Below the pieces are notes generated by a model. That model did not search any database. It was not told the DNA's origin and worked only from the letters and a program-made list of their open reading frames with translations. From assembly GCA_036435485.1 (NCBI GenBank), contig CM071598.1:182662148-182726147 (forward strand): a stretch of 64,000 nucleotides of DNA, read 5' to 3'. Position numbers and translations under genes: made by a program. Shown piece by piece: positions 32,701 to 44,380 of this stretch (position 1 is the stretch's first letter; the number at the start of each line of letters is the position of its first letter). Source of the stretch: Saposhnikovia divaricata (lineage: Eukaryota; Streptophyta; Magnoliopsida; Apiales; Apiaceae).

Positions 32701-33481
32701 ACAAATGACGATGCCAATCTTTAACGTTCCTATATCATATGTTAAGTGTTCAGAAAGTAGATCCGCAAAACTGTTGGGGTTCTTCAACTTCATGGTTTTG
32801 CTGCTAGTCAAGTAGGCAGTAGCTGATGTTTAAGCATAAATGAAAATTCCTTCCTTTGGTTTCAAAAAATTAAATAAAAACCTTCAAGTTATTCTAATGT
32901 TGTTTGAGCAGAAACTCAAATCCTTGATGAACAATTCGAATTAAACTCAGAAATTTTTCGTGTATTCTGATCGAATAACAGAAGCACGCCTAAGAAGTTG
33001 TAAACATTCAAACACCAAAGTACAGGGTTAGACATTATAATTTCAAGATATGATTTGGTTCACAGAATTACAAGAACAAAAGGTGCTTTAGCAACCCTTT
33101 TTCCTTGTTTTTAAGATTAAACAAGAATGAATGGTACGGAAAACAGCATTTGCATTTGCAATTGCAATGAGTGATAGTGTTAATTTTTTTTTTTTTGGCC
33201 AAAGTACTGATAGTGTTAACTTGTGGGCAATGGTATAAACTTTAACTATAGTATTTGATTAGGTACATCATGTCGGACATTGTGGAGCTGGCCACATAAG
33301 TTGAGTTGAGGCAGTTGAAATGCATTTTACTTCCGGTTTTTGATTTTGCACATGCTTATTAGAAATAGTCAAAATGGAGAGAATTCATAGGAAAAGTTAG
33401 AAAATATATGAACCTTAACCATGAAAAAAGTAAACCAGTATGTGGGGCTCATGGCTTGGCCGGGTGCCCGGTTTCCAAATA
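32701..33481. other. Intergenic, no feature recognised
   Basis: AT-rich with a poly(T) run near 33186 and a short GC-rich block, GGCCGGGTGCCCGG, at about 33458 just before the LINE tail. Confidence 0.4.
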
Positions 33482-36400
33482 AACCAAACCAAACCAAACA
33501 TACCCAGTAAATCTCGCTCAGAGCAGGGTCTGGGGAGGGTAGGTTGTACGCAGACCATACCCCCATTTTTAGAGCGGGGAGGCTGTTTCCGTGAAGACCC
33601 TCGGCTGAGTGCGCAACAGACATAGAGTGTGGTATATAAAACGGAAATGATACGGAAATGGACAAAGACATACCTGAGGCCCATGGCGTTCTCCACATGG
33701 GACCTACCTACCTGCGAAGATTTATGATACTCCTAGCTTGATGCGCTCTACACAGAAAGTCCCGCACTGAGATAGCACCGCGCCAAGCTCCCTGCAACTG
33801 CAAAACCATAAAACAGAAGACACTCCAAAACGAAAAGTGAGAACGCTAAAGCCGAACTACTACAAAATCGCTAACCGAGACAAGGCAACTCTGAGGCTCT
33901 CGACAACAGAGCCACATCCTAAAAGGGAATCTACCACTCTGATACGCCGCCTCCAAGAACACCTATCCGCGAGCATGGTCTCATTTAAGTCTAAGGCCTT
34001 CAAATCCATCCGGAGCTGTTCTTCCCACGACCTCCTCGGCCTGCCTCTCCTCCTCGCCCCATCAACCGCCAGACTCTCGACCCTCCTAACTGGGGCTTCC
34101 GCCAGCCTCCTTCGAACGTGGCCGAACCATCTCAACCTTCCTTCCCTAACTTTCGCAGAAAAAGGCGCTACTTCAAGCTCGCTCCTAAACACCGAGTTCG
34201 GGATTCTGTCCAACATCGTGCGCCCACAAGACCACCGCAACATCCTCATTTCAGCCCCTTCCAACTTGCTTACGAGAGCCTTCTTCTCCGCCCAACACTC
34301 AGAACCATACAACATCGCAGGACGGATAGCCGCTCTATAGAATTTCCCTTTCAACTTTAAAGGGTCTTTCTTATCGCACATAACCCCTGACGCTGCCCTC
34401 CACCTTAGCCACCTAGCCTTGATACGATGCGAGACATCGGCTTCAATCTCCCCTTCCTTCTGGATGATCGAACCCAAATACTTGAATTTATCCATCTGCG
34501 GGACGATCTGGTCTTTAATCCTAACCTCCACCCCTTCTTCGTTGTCCTCACCACTGAAGTTGCACCAGAGATACTCGGTTTTAGAACGGCTCATACGTAA
34601 CCCTTGGGACTCCAAAGTAGATCTCCAAAGCTCCAATTTGTCGTTCACCTCCCTCCTCGATTCCGCCACTAGCACGATATCATCCGCGAAGAGCATGCAC
34701 CATGGGACAGCATCTTGAATCCCCCGCGACATGACATCAAGGATAAGGGCGAAAAGAAAGGGACTCAGGGCCGACCCCTGATGAAGCCCCATCTCAACCG
34801 GGAAGAAACGGGAGTCCCCCACTGGGGTCCGAACGCACGAACTAGCTTGGGAGTACATGTCTTGAATCACCCTAACGAACGCCGACGACACTCCCCTCTC
34901 CTCAAGGTTCTTCCAAATAGCTTCACGGGGGATGCTATCATAGGCCTTCTCGAGATCAATGAACACCATATGGAGGTCTTTGCGACGTTCCCTGAACTTC
35001 TCCATTAGGCGTCTAACGAGATGAATGGCCTCGATCGTTGATCTCCCAGGCATAAATCCAAATTGATTCTCTGAGATTTCAACTTCTCTTCTAAGCCGAC
35101 TATCAACCACTCTCTCCCAGAGTTTCATAGTATGATTGAGTAATTTAATACCCCGGTAGTTACTACAACTTTGAGCATCGCCTTTATTCTTGAAAAAAGG
35201 GACCACAACACTACGCCTCCATTCAGCTGGCATCTTAGCACCCAAGAGAAGAACATTGAACAGATCTGCTAGCCATTGGACGCCAACCTCACCAAGACAA
35301 AGCCAAACCTCGATAGGGATAAGATCTGGACCAACCGCCTTCCCTCTAGCTATCTTTTGTAAGGCACCCTTGACTTCATCCTTGCTGATGCACTCACAGG
35401 GATCGAAGGAAATCACAGGCGAAAAAGAGACCTCTTGATCCACACCGGCACCACTCCTCCTAGCCTCTTTGAAAAGATTATGGAAATACGAACTCCACCT
35501 GTCCTTAATAGCATCCTCATTCAACAACACTTGGCCTGAATCATCTTTAACAAACTTAACAGAACCCAGGTCGCGCCTCCCTCTCTCCCTAGCTTTAGCT
35601 AGCTTAAAGATGGCATTCGCTCCTTCCTTGGTTTCTAGGCGCTTGTACAGCCCTTCATACGCCTCCTCTTTAGCTTTCGCCACTGCCTTTTTTGCTTCTC
35701 GTCTCGCCACCTTGTATGCTTCCAGCTTCCGGATCCTCTCAGGCCCTGCGCAGATCGATAAAAGCTCTTTAAAGAGCGCAAGTTTAGCCTTAACCTTCTT
35801 TTGAACCTCCTCGTTCCACCACCACGACTCCTTATGACCACTGAACCTACCTGAGGAAACCCCCACCACCTTCTCGCCCACACTCCGAATGACCTTTGCC
35901 ATGTTGGACCACCTGAAGTTAGCATCTCCTCCACTCGCAAAACAACCTTCGTTGAGCATAGCCTCCCTGAATTCCGCCGCCTTCTCGCCCTTCAAGTCTT
36001 TCCAAAGGATTCTAGGTCTAAACTCTCTCTTTCTGCGCACAACTCGACCCCCCATGGAAAGATCCATAGCCAACAGCCGGTGCTGGGAAGCGCACGCCTC
36101 ACTCCTGAACACCTTGCAGTCCACGCAAGCTCTAACGTCCCGGCTGCGCACAAGTAAGTAATCGATTTGAGTGCTGCGTCCCCCACTACTAAAGGTGATG
36201 AGGTGCTCAGCCCTCTTCTGGAACACAGAATTCACAATTACCAACTCCTGGGCCGTGGCAAACTCAGCCAAAACCCCCATGCGCCAAGGGAAAACCATCT
36301 GACCTCTCACCGATGTGACCGTTGAAATCGCCACCCAACACTAAAAATTGGTCTGCAGGAAAACTACCTACCAGCCCGTCTAAACAAACCCAAAAAGCCT

Positions 36401-36689
36401 CCTTCTCAGAATCACCCAAACCGCCTTGCGGGGCGTACGCACACACCACATTCACCACAATCTCCCCCACCACCACCTTGACGGCCATGATCCTGTCATT
36501 GCATCTAATCACTTCCACGACGTTGTTCTTAAGGTCTTCCGCCAAAAGAATACCCACTCCGTTCCTCGAGCTGGCAAGACCTGAATACCACAATTTATAC
36601 CCGTTCGCTTCTCTAGACCGCGCCCCCTTCCACCTCGTCTCTTGGATACACGCCACATCCACTCTACGCTTCTTCAACACGTCCACTAA
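33482..36689 (-). mobile_element. Near-full-length RTE-type LINE, copy B
   Basis: A 3.2-kb minus-strand element with a TTTGG-repeat 3' end at 33482, a 380-bp 3' UTR and one long ORF. The 5' end is truncated inside the endonuclease domain, at residues LVDVLKKRRVD. The sequence beyond 36690 is unrelated GC-rich, Pro-encoding DNA. I found no target duplication. The 3' UTR is shared with copies A and C and with the SINE at 25320. Confidence 0.88.
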
Positions 36690-36690
36690 G
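33860..36690 (-). pseudogene. RTE LINE endonuclease-reverse transcriptase, frameshifted
   Basis: Two overlapping minus-strand frames. The upstream one (about 36690 down to 36264) encodes the AP-endonuclease part, with VACIQETRWKG and VLGGDFNGHIGERSDGF. The downstream one (36334-33860) encodes the rest. The break lies at the run of Gs near 36265-36290, one indel. The reverse transcriptase shows NYRGIKLLNH, GFMPGRSTIEAIHLVRR, FIDLEKAYDSIPRE, GLHQGSALSPFLFAL and the catalytic FADDIVLVA, all intact. The C-terminus has RWFGHVRRR and GRPRRSWEEQLRMDLK, typical of plant RTE LINEs. The N-terminal end of the endonuclease is missing, and the ORF's first codons come from flanking DNA. The copy is probably immobile. 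Confidence 0.88.
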
Positions 36691-38362
36691 GGTGGGGATG
36701 AAAACCGGGGATATAAGGTGGTTGAGTATTTCCGACTTGAACAAGAGAGAGGGAAGGTGGAATCTGGGTTAGGGAATGGGGGAAGAAGGGTGGAGGCTGG
36801 TGGCAAGAGTGTCGGTGGTATGGAGGAGACGAAGAGGATGGTAGCAAAGGGGGTGAGAACGGAGGAGGGTCGGGGCGGTAAGGGTGACGGTGGGGAAGGA
36901 GAAAGGGGGAGGAGGAGGAGATTGGAGGCGGGGTGCAGGATGAAATAAACAAAGAAGGGAGGAAAAAAAATTGTAAGAAGAAAGTGCTAAGGCTAATCTA
37001 CAGATTTTGATTATTGTTCCGGCAATAACGCCGGGGTTTAATTCATGTGAGTAACCTATGAGTTCGAATTGTTGTTCACTTATCTCTCGTATCCAATTCC
37101 AAATTCGAAATTTTCACTCTTAATCTTCATTATTCAAGGTCACAACTTGAACCTATATATTTGTAAAGATTGTTCCCCTATTTACTTGTACCCAACTAAA
37201 AATTCAAAGTTGTCACAATTATCTTCTGGACGATAATTTTTACATATTCCAAATTTATTCTTTTCTAGCATAAATTTGTTTTAATCTTAATTTCCTTCAA
37301 AACATTTGCAAGGCCAAATTAAAATTCTTTACTGCAAGGCCACAAGTTAAAATTCTTTATTTTCTTTCATGTGATGTCTGAATAAATGTACAGTACAAAA
37401 AATAGGAAAGGTAGTATCGAGCAAAATCGAATTGGAATCGAAAAACTAAACCGAATTATGTAATTTCGGTTCAGTTCTGTTCCATTTTTTCTAAAATTTT
37501 GATCTATTTGGTTTTGCAATTCGAACTGAATAAAATATCAGTTCGATTCTTAAGAAAAAAAATTCGATTTGGATCAAACAGACCGAATTACATATATTAT
37601 ATACAAATATATATTTACTGTTTTATATTTTTATAATATGTATTCAACAAATGCAAATTTATTCTGATGTCCTAACATCAACTTATTCTTAATTTAATTT
37701 TTTTTGACGAACAATTAATACTAAAACATTGGAACCCAACCGGGACAAATCCCCGAACTATCAACTACGACCTGATTGTGAAACAAAAAACGAGCTAAAC
37801 AAATAGCCGTTTTGTTTTCAGATCTCTTAACACATAGAATATAAATATTATTGAAAATAAAAATGATTACAAAGGTTTTCCATCACAATTGACCTGCGCA
37901 CATAAAAACTGGTGATAGTCCAGTATTCATACCCATCAGTTGCACCAATTGAGGTTGGGGGGTACAAATGCTCCCATATACTGAACAATCTTTCGTTATG
38001 TAAGATGAACTCTCGCGATAATCACCATTCCAGATTCGAAGCGGGCTTCCTAGATCTCCCAATACACCATAGAAATCATTCTTAAAACAAAACGACAACA
38101 AACCAAACCGCAACTAAAATACTTCAAAAGGAGAGATACAAACCACTCCAAAAGGAGAGACATAAAACACCCAAAAAATGGAAGCAAGGATAAAAAATCT
38201 CACCCAAAGATGGAGATTAATGAAAATTATTAAAGGAAAAACAAAAAAGAAAACAAAAAAAAGGAGAAAATAGATCTCCTGCGATGACTATAATTATTTA
38301 GATTAGGGGAAAAAAGGCGGCGGATGAGGAGAGAGATGGGAGAGAGGGGGTCGACTCTCATT
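36690..38362. other. Intergenic sequence, mostly unassigned
   Basis: 36700-36950 is strongly strand-biased (GGA/GGT-rich on plus) and opens long frames on both strands without family resemblance. After that, AT-rich DNA contains AACCGAATT...AATTTCGGTT inverted strings near 37450. No gene recognised. Confidence 0.4.
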
Positions 38363-38942
38363 TAGGGATGGGCGTCGGGTCACTTCGGGGTCGGGGAGTG
38401 CAATCCCCGCCCCCGATCCTCGAACCCCTACCCGCTCCCCGAACCCGCCCCGATTCCCGTAGAGAATCGGGGATTTGTATTTTTGTTAAAAAAATAAATT
38501 TATAGATTTTCTAGCAAATTTCATAATAAAATTAATTTGCTAAATTATGATATATAATATATATATTTTAAATTCAATGATCTATTCTAAAAAAATATTT
38601 CAAATTAATCTTTATTTGTCCTAAAAGATATAATTAAATTTTACTATTAATTTTTTTAATATGTGAAACAAATTAAAAATTTTAAGCACTAATAATATTT
38701 ATAAATATATTTACTTATAATTTAATTATATATGTTTATAAATATATATTTTTTAAAAATAAAATCGGGGATCGGGGATCGGACGGGGATCCCCAAATCC
38801 CCGACCCCGCCCCGATCCCCGAATTTTTTTAAAAATATTCCCCGCTCCCCACCCCGAACCCGAAAAATCCCCCGAATCCCAAACCCGAACGGGGCGGGGA
38901 TCGAATCAGGGTCGGACGGGGCGGGTGAAATGCCCATCCCTA
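38363..38942. mobile_element. Non-autonomous hAT element with GC-rich ends
   Basis: TIRs TAGGGATGGGC and GCCCATCCCTA, with perfect 8-bp duplications CTCTCATT at 38355-38362 and 38943-38950. Both subterminal regions are packed with CGGGG/CCCCG and the 230-bp centre is AT-rich, so the ends can pair over long stretches. 580 bp, no transposase. Confidence 0.93.
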
Positions 38943-39339
38943 CTCTCATTTAGGTTTTCGTCACTTTATGTACATGCATAAAATTTTAGAGCAACTAGTA
39001 TAACTTTATTCTTAATTTAATTAATTTGCATATTTTACTGTAGTAGCTTGCTTCATAAATTCCTTTTTGATCTCATTCCTACATATATATGTAGAACTAA
39101 TATTCAATATTGATTGTTATTTTATTAATTTTTCTTGTATTTAAATATGAATTTATTTGATTTTTGTCGGGTATTGTATTCATGTTCTATCATAATAAAT
39201 TCTCCTTATTTGATTTTCTGTTTTGTTAAAATATTCAATTTTCAAGAATCGAACTAGACTAAATTAAAATAATTCGGTTTGATTCATTATATAAGTTTGA
39301 TTCAATTCCAACAATATTAAAAATTCGATTTTCGATGTA

Positions 39340-40380
39340 TTAGATGAGGAACTTATAGAAGGAGCAGAGAAGCTCAAATGCTGTCTGCTAGGTACTTTTA
39401 CCAAAGGTAACTTACCATTTAAAGCTGTTAAAGATAATGCTTCAAGAATATGGAAGAAATTGGGTTTTTGCTCTGTTTTTCAAAAGAATGAAGTTACATA
39501 TGTATGTAAGTTCAACTCGGTGAGGGAAAAAGATAATGTTCTAGCAAGGGGGACTTGGTACTTTGAGAACAGGCCCCTTGTGCTCAGTTCCTGGGGTAGA
39601 ATGGTTGGCAAAGACCAAATCTCAGAGGTTCCATTATGGATAAAATTGCATAACGTTCCTGATTGTTACTGGACAGCAAAGGGGATGGGAAGACTTGCTA
39701 GTGCAGTTGGGAAACCCTTATGTGCTGATTCTTTCACTTCGAAGCTTGAAATAATGCCATTTGCGAAAATGTGTGTTCTATATCATCTAGGTGACCCTTT
39801 ACCTAATTCCATAGCAGCTGTGGACTATGATCCCATCTCTAAAGAAAAATCTAAGGTGGAAGTGATGGTATCCTATCTCAACAAGCCCCTGGTGTGCTCT
39901 GGTTGCAATTCCCTTGGTCACAAGGTAGCAGTCTGTCCCATGGTTGTTCGAAAATGGGTTCACAAAGCTAAGGATGGAGATCCACAATTAGGGGAATCAT
40001 CTAGGGGTGAAAATAATAAAGGTAATGAAGAGCAGGTTCCTTTGGATAGTGCAAAACCTGATGATGATCAGGTTCCTTTTGATAGTGCAAAACCTGATGA
40101 CGTGCAGGTTCCTTCTGATAGTGCACAACCTGATGGCCTTGAGACTCCGACTAAGCCTGTAAATTGTGTCCCAACTAATGAACAGGGAGAGTGGACTGAA
40201 GTCACTACTCAGAGGAAAGCTAGCGCTTCTCCATCTATGGGATCACCTTCTCCACCCCTTAACTTCAACAACCTAAAGAATGTAGACGATATAAATCGCA
40301 AGCATGGTGCAAATCGCTCTGCTAAAAAGAAATCAAGGAACGCGCGAAGGGTCTCGGGGAGGCCCCTATCTCAATCATAA
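39340..40380 (+). pseudogene. L1 ORF1: DUF4283-like domain and CCHC zinc knuckle
   Basis: Coding similarity begins in frame at DEELIEGAEKL before the first ATG (39460). The N-terminal part has the plant L1 ORF1 signature (VREKDNVLARGTWYFENRPLVL, then VPLWIKLHNVPDCYW). A CCHC knuckle CSGCNSLGHKVAVC follows, consistent with nucleic-acid chaperone activity. The tail contains three imperfect 12-13 residue repeats, QVPxDSAKPDD (about 40036-40135). No stop interrupts it. The 5' end is missing. Confidence 0.78.
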
Positions 40381-40389
40381 TCTTTTATG

Positions 40390-43300
40390 GTTGTTTTTTG
40401 TTCTTACAACGATCGGGGATTGAACAATAAATGTGCCTTTATTAAGGATTTCATTTCTAATAATAAATTCACCCTCATTGGTCTGCTTTAGACTCGTGTA
40501 AACAAAGACGTTGCTAAGATTATCTCCTCGGAGATAGCCCCTTCTTTTAAGTGGTTTTTTAACTATGAATACCACGAGGGGGGTCGTATCTGGATAGGGT
40601 GGAATCCCTCTTTTTGGAACTTATCCGTTATCTCTGTATCTACTTAGCACATCACCTGTTCTGTGGCATTTCATGACCAGCCTACTAGATTCTTTATTTC
40701 TTTTGTTTATGCCCTTAATACGAGATGGGAGCGCAGGGCACTCTGGTCGGAGTTATCCCACCTTTCTAATACTATTGGAGACTGCCCTTCGGTGTTATCG
40801 GGGGATTTTAACTCGTGTTTATGTCTTGAAGAGAAGCAAGGTGGTAATTTAAACTGGTCAGTCGGCATGAGAGACTTTAAAGATTGCATAATATCTTTGG
40901 GATTGTCTGATTTAAAATACACTGGAAGGTTTTTCACTTGGTGGGATTGTAATGTCCCGAACCCTAAATTAAGGAAGCTAGATAGGGTTCTCATCAACCC
41001 TGCTTGGCACAAGTATTTCTCGATGTCTTCGACTGTGTTTTTTCCTCGTGGTCTTTCTGATCAAAGTCCAGCTGTTACTACCTTGGGCTTTGCTCAAAAG
41101 TTTCAAGCAAAGCCGTTCCAAATTTTCAAACATCTTTTGGGGCACCAAGATTTTTTGAAAACTATTGCTGAAGTTTGGTCTTAAGACTTGGTGGGTGACC
41201 CTTGGTTCATTCTCACTAGTAAACTAAAGAGGACTAAGGCAGCACTCAAAGGGCTTAATTCTCGAAATGGTAACATCCATCAACGTGTGGAGGAAACACG
41301 TACTGCATTGCTTGATTTTCAGAATTCTCCGCCATCATTACCTTCATTGGATCAATCTAACAGAGAGCAGAATTTAATAGCAGACTTCTCCAAGGCTCTT
41401 CTCGACAAGGAATGTTTTTTAAAGCAGAAATCCCGTATAAAATGGCTGCAACATGGTGATGGTAACAACAAATTTTTCTATAATTCTTGTAAAAGTCGAT
41501 GGAATTGTAACAAAATCGTTTCGTTGAAAGACATAAATGGTGTTGAGAAATCCTTGCATGAAGACATGGCAGAGATTGCTATCAACTACTACCAAGGCCT
41601 GTTAGGTTCTAACTCTCCAGTGGTCGACATGCCGGCTGACCTCTCCTTGCCAGTAATCTCAGATACTCAAGCTGAAATCTTGGCCCATCCTTTCACTGAT
41701 AAAGATGTGCTTTCCAGCCTCAAAAGTTTGGCTAAGAACCGTAGCCCAGGTCCTGATGGGTTCACGGTAGATTTCTACCTATCTTGTTGGAATATAGTCG
41801 GTAAAGATGTTTCTACAGCCATATTACATTTCTTCATTACACTCTATATGCCTCGTATGATTAATTCAACAGCTATATGCTTGGTCCCAAAGGTTCCTAA
41901 CCCAACTGAAATGGCTAACTTTCGTCCCATCTCATGATGTAACGTGTTATAAAAGTGTATTGCTAAGATGCTTTCTCGAAGATTGAAAGGTGTTCTACAT
42001 ACTCTTGTTTACCCATACCAGTCTGCTTTTATTCTGAATAGATCGATTGGCGACAATATTCTTCTTGCCCAGGCCCTATGTAAAGACTATCATCTCGACT
42101 CCGGCCAACCTAGATGCGCCATTAAGTTTTGGACATCCATAAAGCGTTCGACTCTCTCAACTGGTGCTTCTTATTTAATGTTCTGGATCGCATGAAATTC
42201 CCCCAAAAGTTTATAAGTTGGATCAGAATGTGTGTTACTACTTGTATGTTTTCTGTTAAATTAAATGGCTGTCTTGAGGGTTATTTTAGAGGTGCTTCGG
42301 GTCTTCGACAAGGTGACCCGCTTTCACCTTATCTGTTTATTTTGTCCATGGAAGTTCTGACTACTTGTCTAAAGAATTGTTGTGGATGCCCGGAGTTTGG
42401 TTATCATTGGCGAACTAAAGAAGTGCAGTTAAACCATCTTATCTTTGTAGATGATGTGATTTTGTTCAGTAAGGGTGACATTCCTTCAGTCAAGATGCTG
42501 CTTAATGATGTAGAGTTATTCTCAGATTTCTCTGGCCTAAGACCAAACAAAGAGAAATCTTTGTGCTTCTTCGCTAATATAAACGAACAGACTTGTTTGG
42601 AGATAGTCACTTTGTCCGGTTTTGCCCATGGTTCCCTTCCAATCAACTACTTGGGGCTGCCTTTAATCACTGGTAAACTCAATGAAAGCGACTGTGCCCC
42701 TCTTTTGGGCAAGTTCTGCAAGCGTATAGAATCATGGGCTGCTAGGTTCCTCAACTTTGGTGGGCGTGTTCAACTGGTAAAAACTATTCTCTCTGGAATT
42801 CTAGGGTATTGGAGTATGTTTGTCTTCCTTCCCAAGTCGATCATCAAACGTCTTAATATGATAATGTTTAAATTCATATGGGGAGGTTTTTACAAAGCTA
42901 ATGGTAAATGCCATTACAAGGTTGGTTGGGAAGAATGCTGTAAACCAAAAGATGAAGGGGGGTTGGGTTTGAGGAACATTTTTGAGTGGAATTTCGCCGC
43001 TATTCTTCACCAACTTTGGAGAATTTCGCAACCAGAGCACTCTTCTATATGGGTGAACTGGTTCCACAAAGCTTTGCTAAAGAAAAAAGGATTTTGGACA
43101 GCTAAAATGCCTTATAAGAGCTCCTGGGCAGTCAGAAAAATTCTTAACTCTCGTAACTTTGCTTTGGATTTTTTGAGATATCATATTGGGCCAAACTCTT
43201 CTTTTAAGTTCTGGCTTGACCCCTGGGTTCGATGTAAGCCTTTGGTGCTCACCTTTCCTCATCATATCGTTTCGACAACGGAGTCTTCGCTTATGGTCTG

Positions 43301-43997
43301 TATCAATAACTTTCTGCATAATGGTGTTTGGTCTCTTCCTCGTTCCTTTGGTGCTCACCATGTAGATTTGATGGAGCTTCGTAATCTGATAGGGGCAGTG
43401 CAGGTGCATGACAGAGATCATCTAACTTGGAACGGTTTGAAAGCTAAAAATGTATCCATTGCGACTATATGGCATTCATTTCGTAACACATCCACAAAGG
43501 TTCCTTGGTCTCAGGTGGTTTGGTCCTCAGGATCTTTACCAAAGTGCTCATTCATTATGTGGTTGGCAATAAAAAATAGGCTGCTTACAAGAGCGAGGAT
43601 GTTGGCTTTTGGCATGAGTACAAACTCTGGGTGTCTTCTTTGCAATTGCACGTTTGAAACGGTGGAACATTTATTCACTGCCTGTCTGTTCTTCGATCTA
43701 ATTAGAAGAGTCTCGCCAGTTGATATTTATACGGATTGGTTACTATGGCAAGAGGGCCAGTTTTTTAGCAATTCTTTGCCTAAGCAGTTACAGTTTATTG
43801 GTGGGACGTACCTCTCTTTGGCTGTTTACAGAACATGGAAGGAAAGAAACTTTAGGTTGCATAATGATGGCCCAGGTCATTCGACAATGGAGCTGATTCT
43901 CAATATTAAGAGAACTGTTCGAGAGCGTCTTAGCACTTGCACTATTTTTAAAAGATGGGTTTCTAAGCAGCCTTCTCTCGTTACTTATTTGTACTAG
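40390..43997 (+). pseudogene. L1 ORF2: endonuclease-reverse transcriptase, multiply broken
   Basis: In one frame the endonuclease starts YNDRGLNNKCAFIKDF and has a TAG exactly where the catalytic Glu of the LLETR motif is expected (near 40492). Further in-frame stops follow near 40647 and 41182 and twice near 41936-41950, where FRPIS and IAKMLSRRLK flank them. A one-base insertion near 42128, in KVDIHKAFDSLNW, shifts the frame. The rest (42129-43997) reads through the reverse transcriptase (GLRQGDPLSPYLFIL, FVDDVILFSKGD) and a C-terminal zf-RVT domain (WLAIKNRLLTRARML, CLLCNCTFETVEHLFTAC). Clearly a dead copy. Confidence 0.9.
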
Positions 43998-44380
43998 GAC
44001 TTGTTGGGTTCTCTTGTTTAGTCTCCTTAATGCCAGCCGGATAGGAAACTTGTATTGATTGGGGTATACCCCTCTTATCTCTTGCAAGTTGTTCCTTGGT
44101 GTTATATATTTTTTTATTTAGCAAAAAAAAAAAAAAAAGAACCGAACTGAGAATGCTCGAGCCTAAGAAAAGGTAAGCCACCCACAAATTTTCTGATGTC
44201 TTCTGATGTCTGTGACCCGAACTCCGTTCTTTCCTCCACTTGGCTTCCAGGGTTAAACAGTATAAAGTACAAGTGTCAACCACAGGCACTTGAATAACAT
44301 AAGAAATTAGTTTAAAAAAAATGAAATATATAAGGGCATTTATGAAATTATACCACACTTCAACCTTTCAGACAGAGATA

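Larger units (their letters stand above)
39340..44138 (+). mobile_element. Decayed L1-type LINE
   Basis: ORF1 (gag-like with zinc knuckle), ORF2 (endonuclease, reverse transcriptase, zf-RVT) and a 15-16 nt poly(A) at 44123-44138. The 5' end is not well defined: coding similarity starts at about 39340 without an ATG, so 5' truncation is likely. No clear target duplication found. Several in-frame stops and a frameshift show an old insertion. Confidence 0.85.

Noticed and set aside
33440..33482. GC-rich CCGGGTGCCCGG next to LINE copy B as a target duplication
   Set aside because: The other LINE edge near 36690 does not carry a direct copy; only a weak inverted similarity exists.
34118..36161. 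Several plus-strand ORFs of 80-110 codons
   Set aside because: All are antisense shadows of the RTE LINE reverse-transcriptase ORF.
36322..36952. Overlapping ORFs on both strands next to LINE copy B
   Set aside because: GC-rich, strand-biased sequence plus the antisense of the LINE endonuclease; Pro/Gly-rich translations without domains.
39245..44150. GAATCGAACT/GAACCGAACT as an L1 target duplication
   Set aside because: Ten bases with a mismatch, and the left copy lies about 85 bp upstream of recognisable L1 sequence; too weak to claim.
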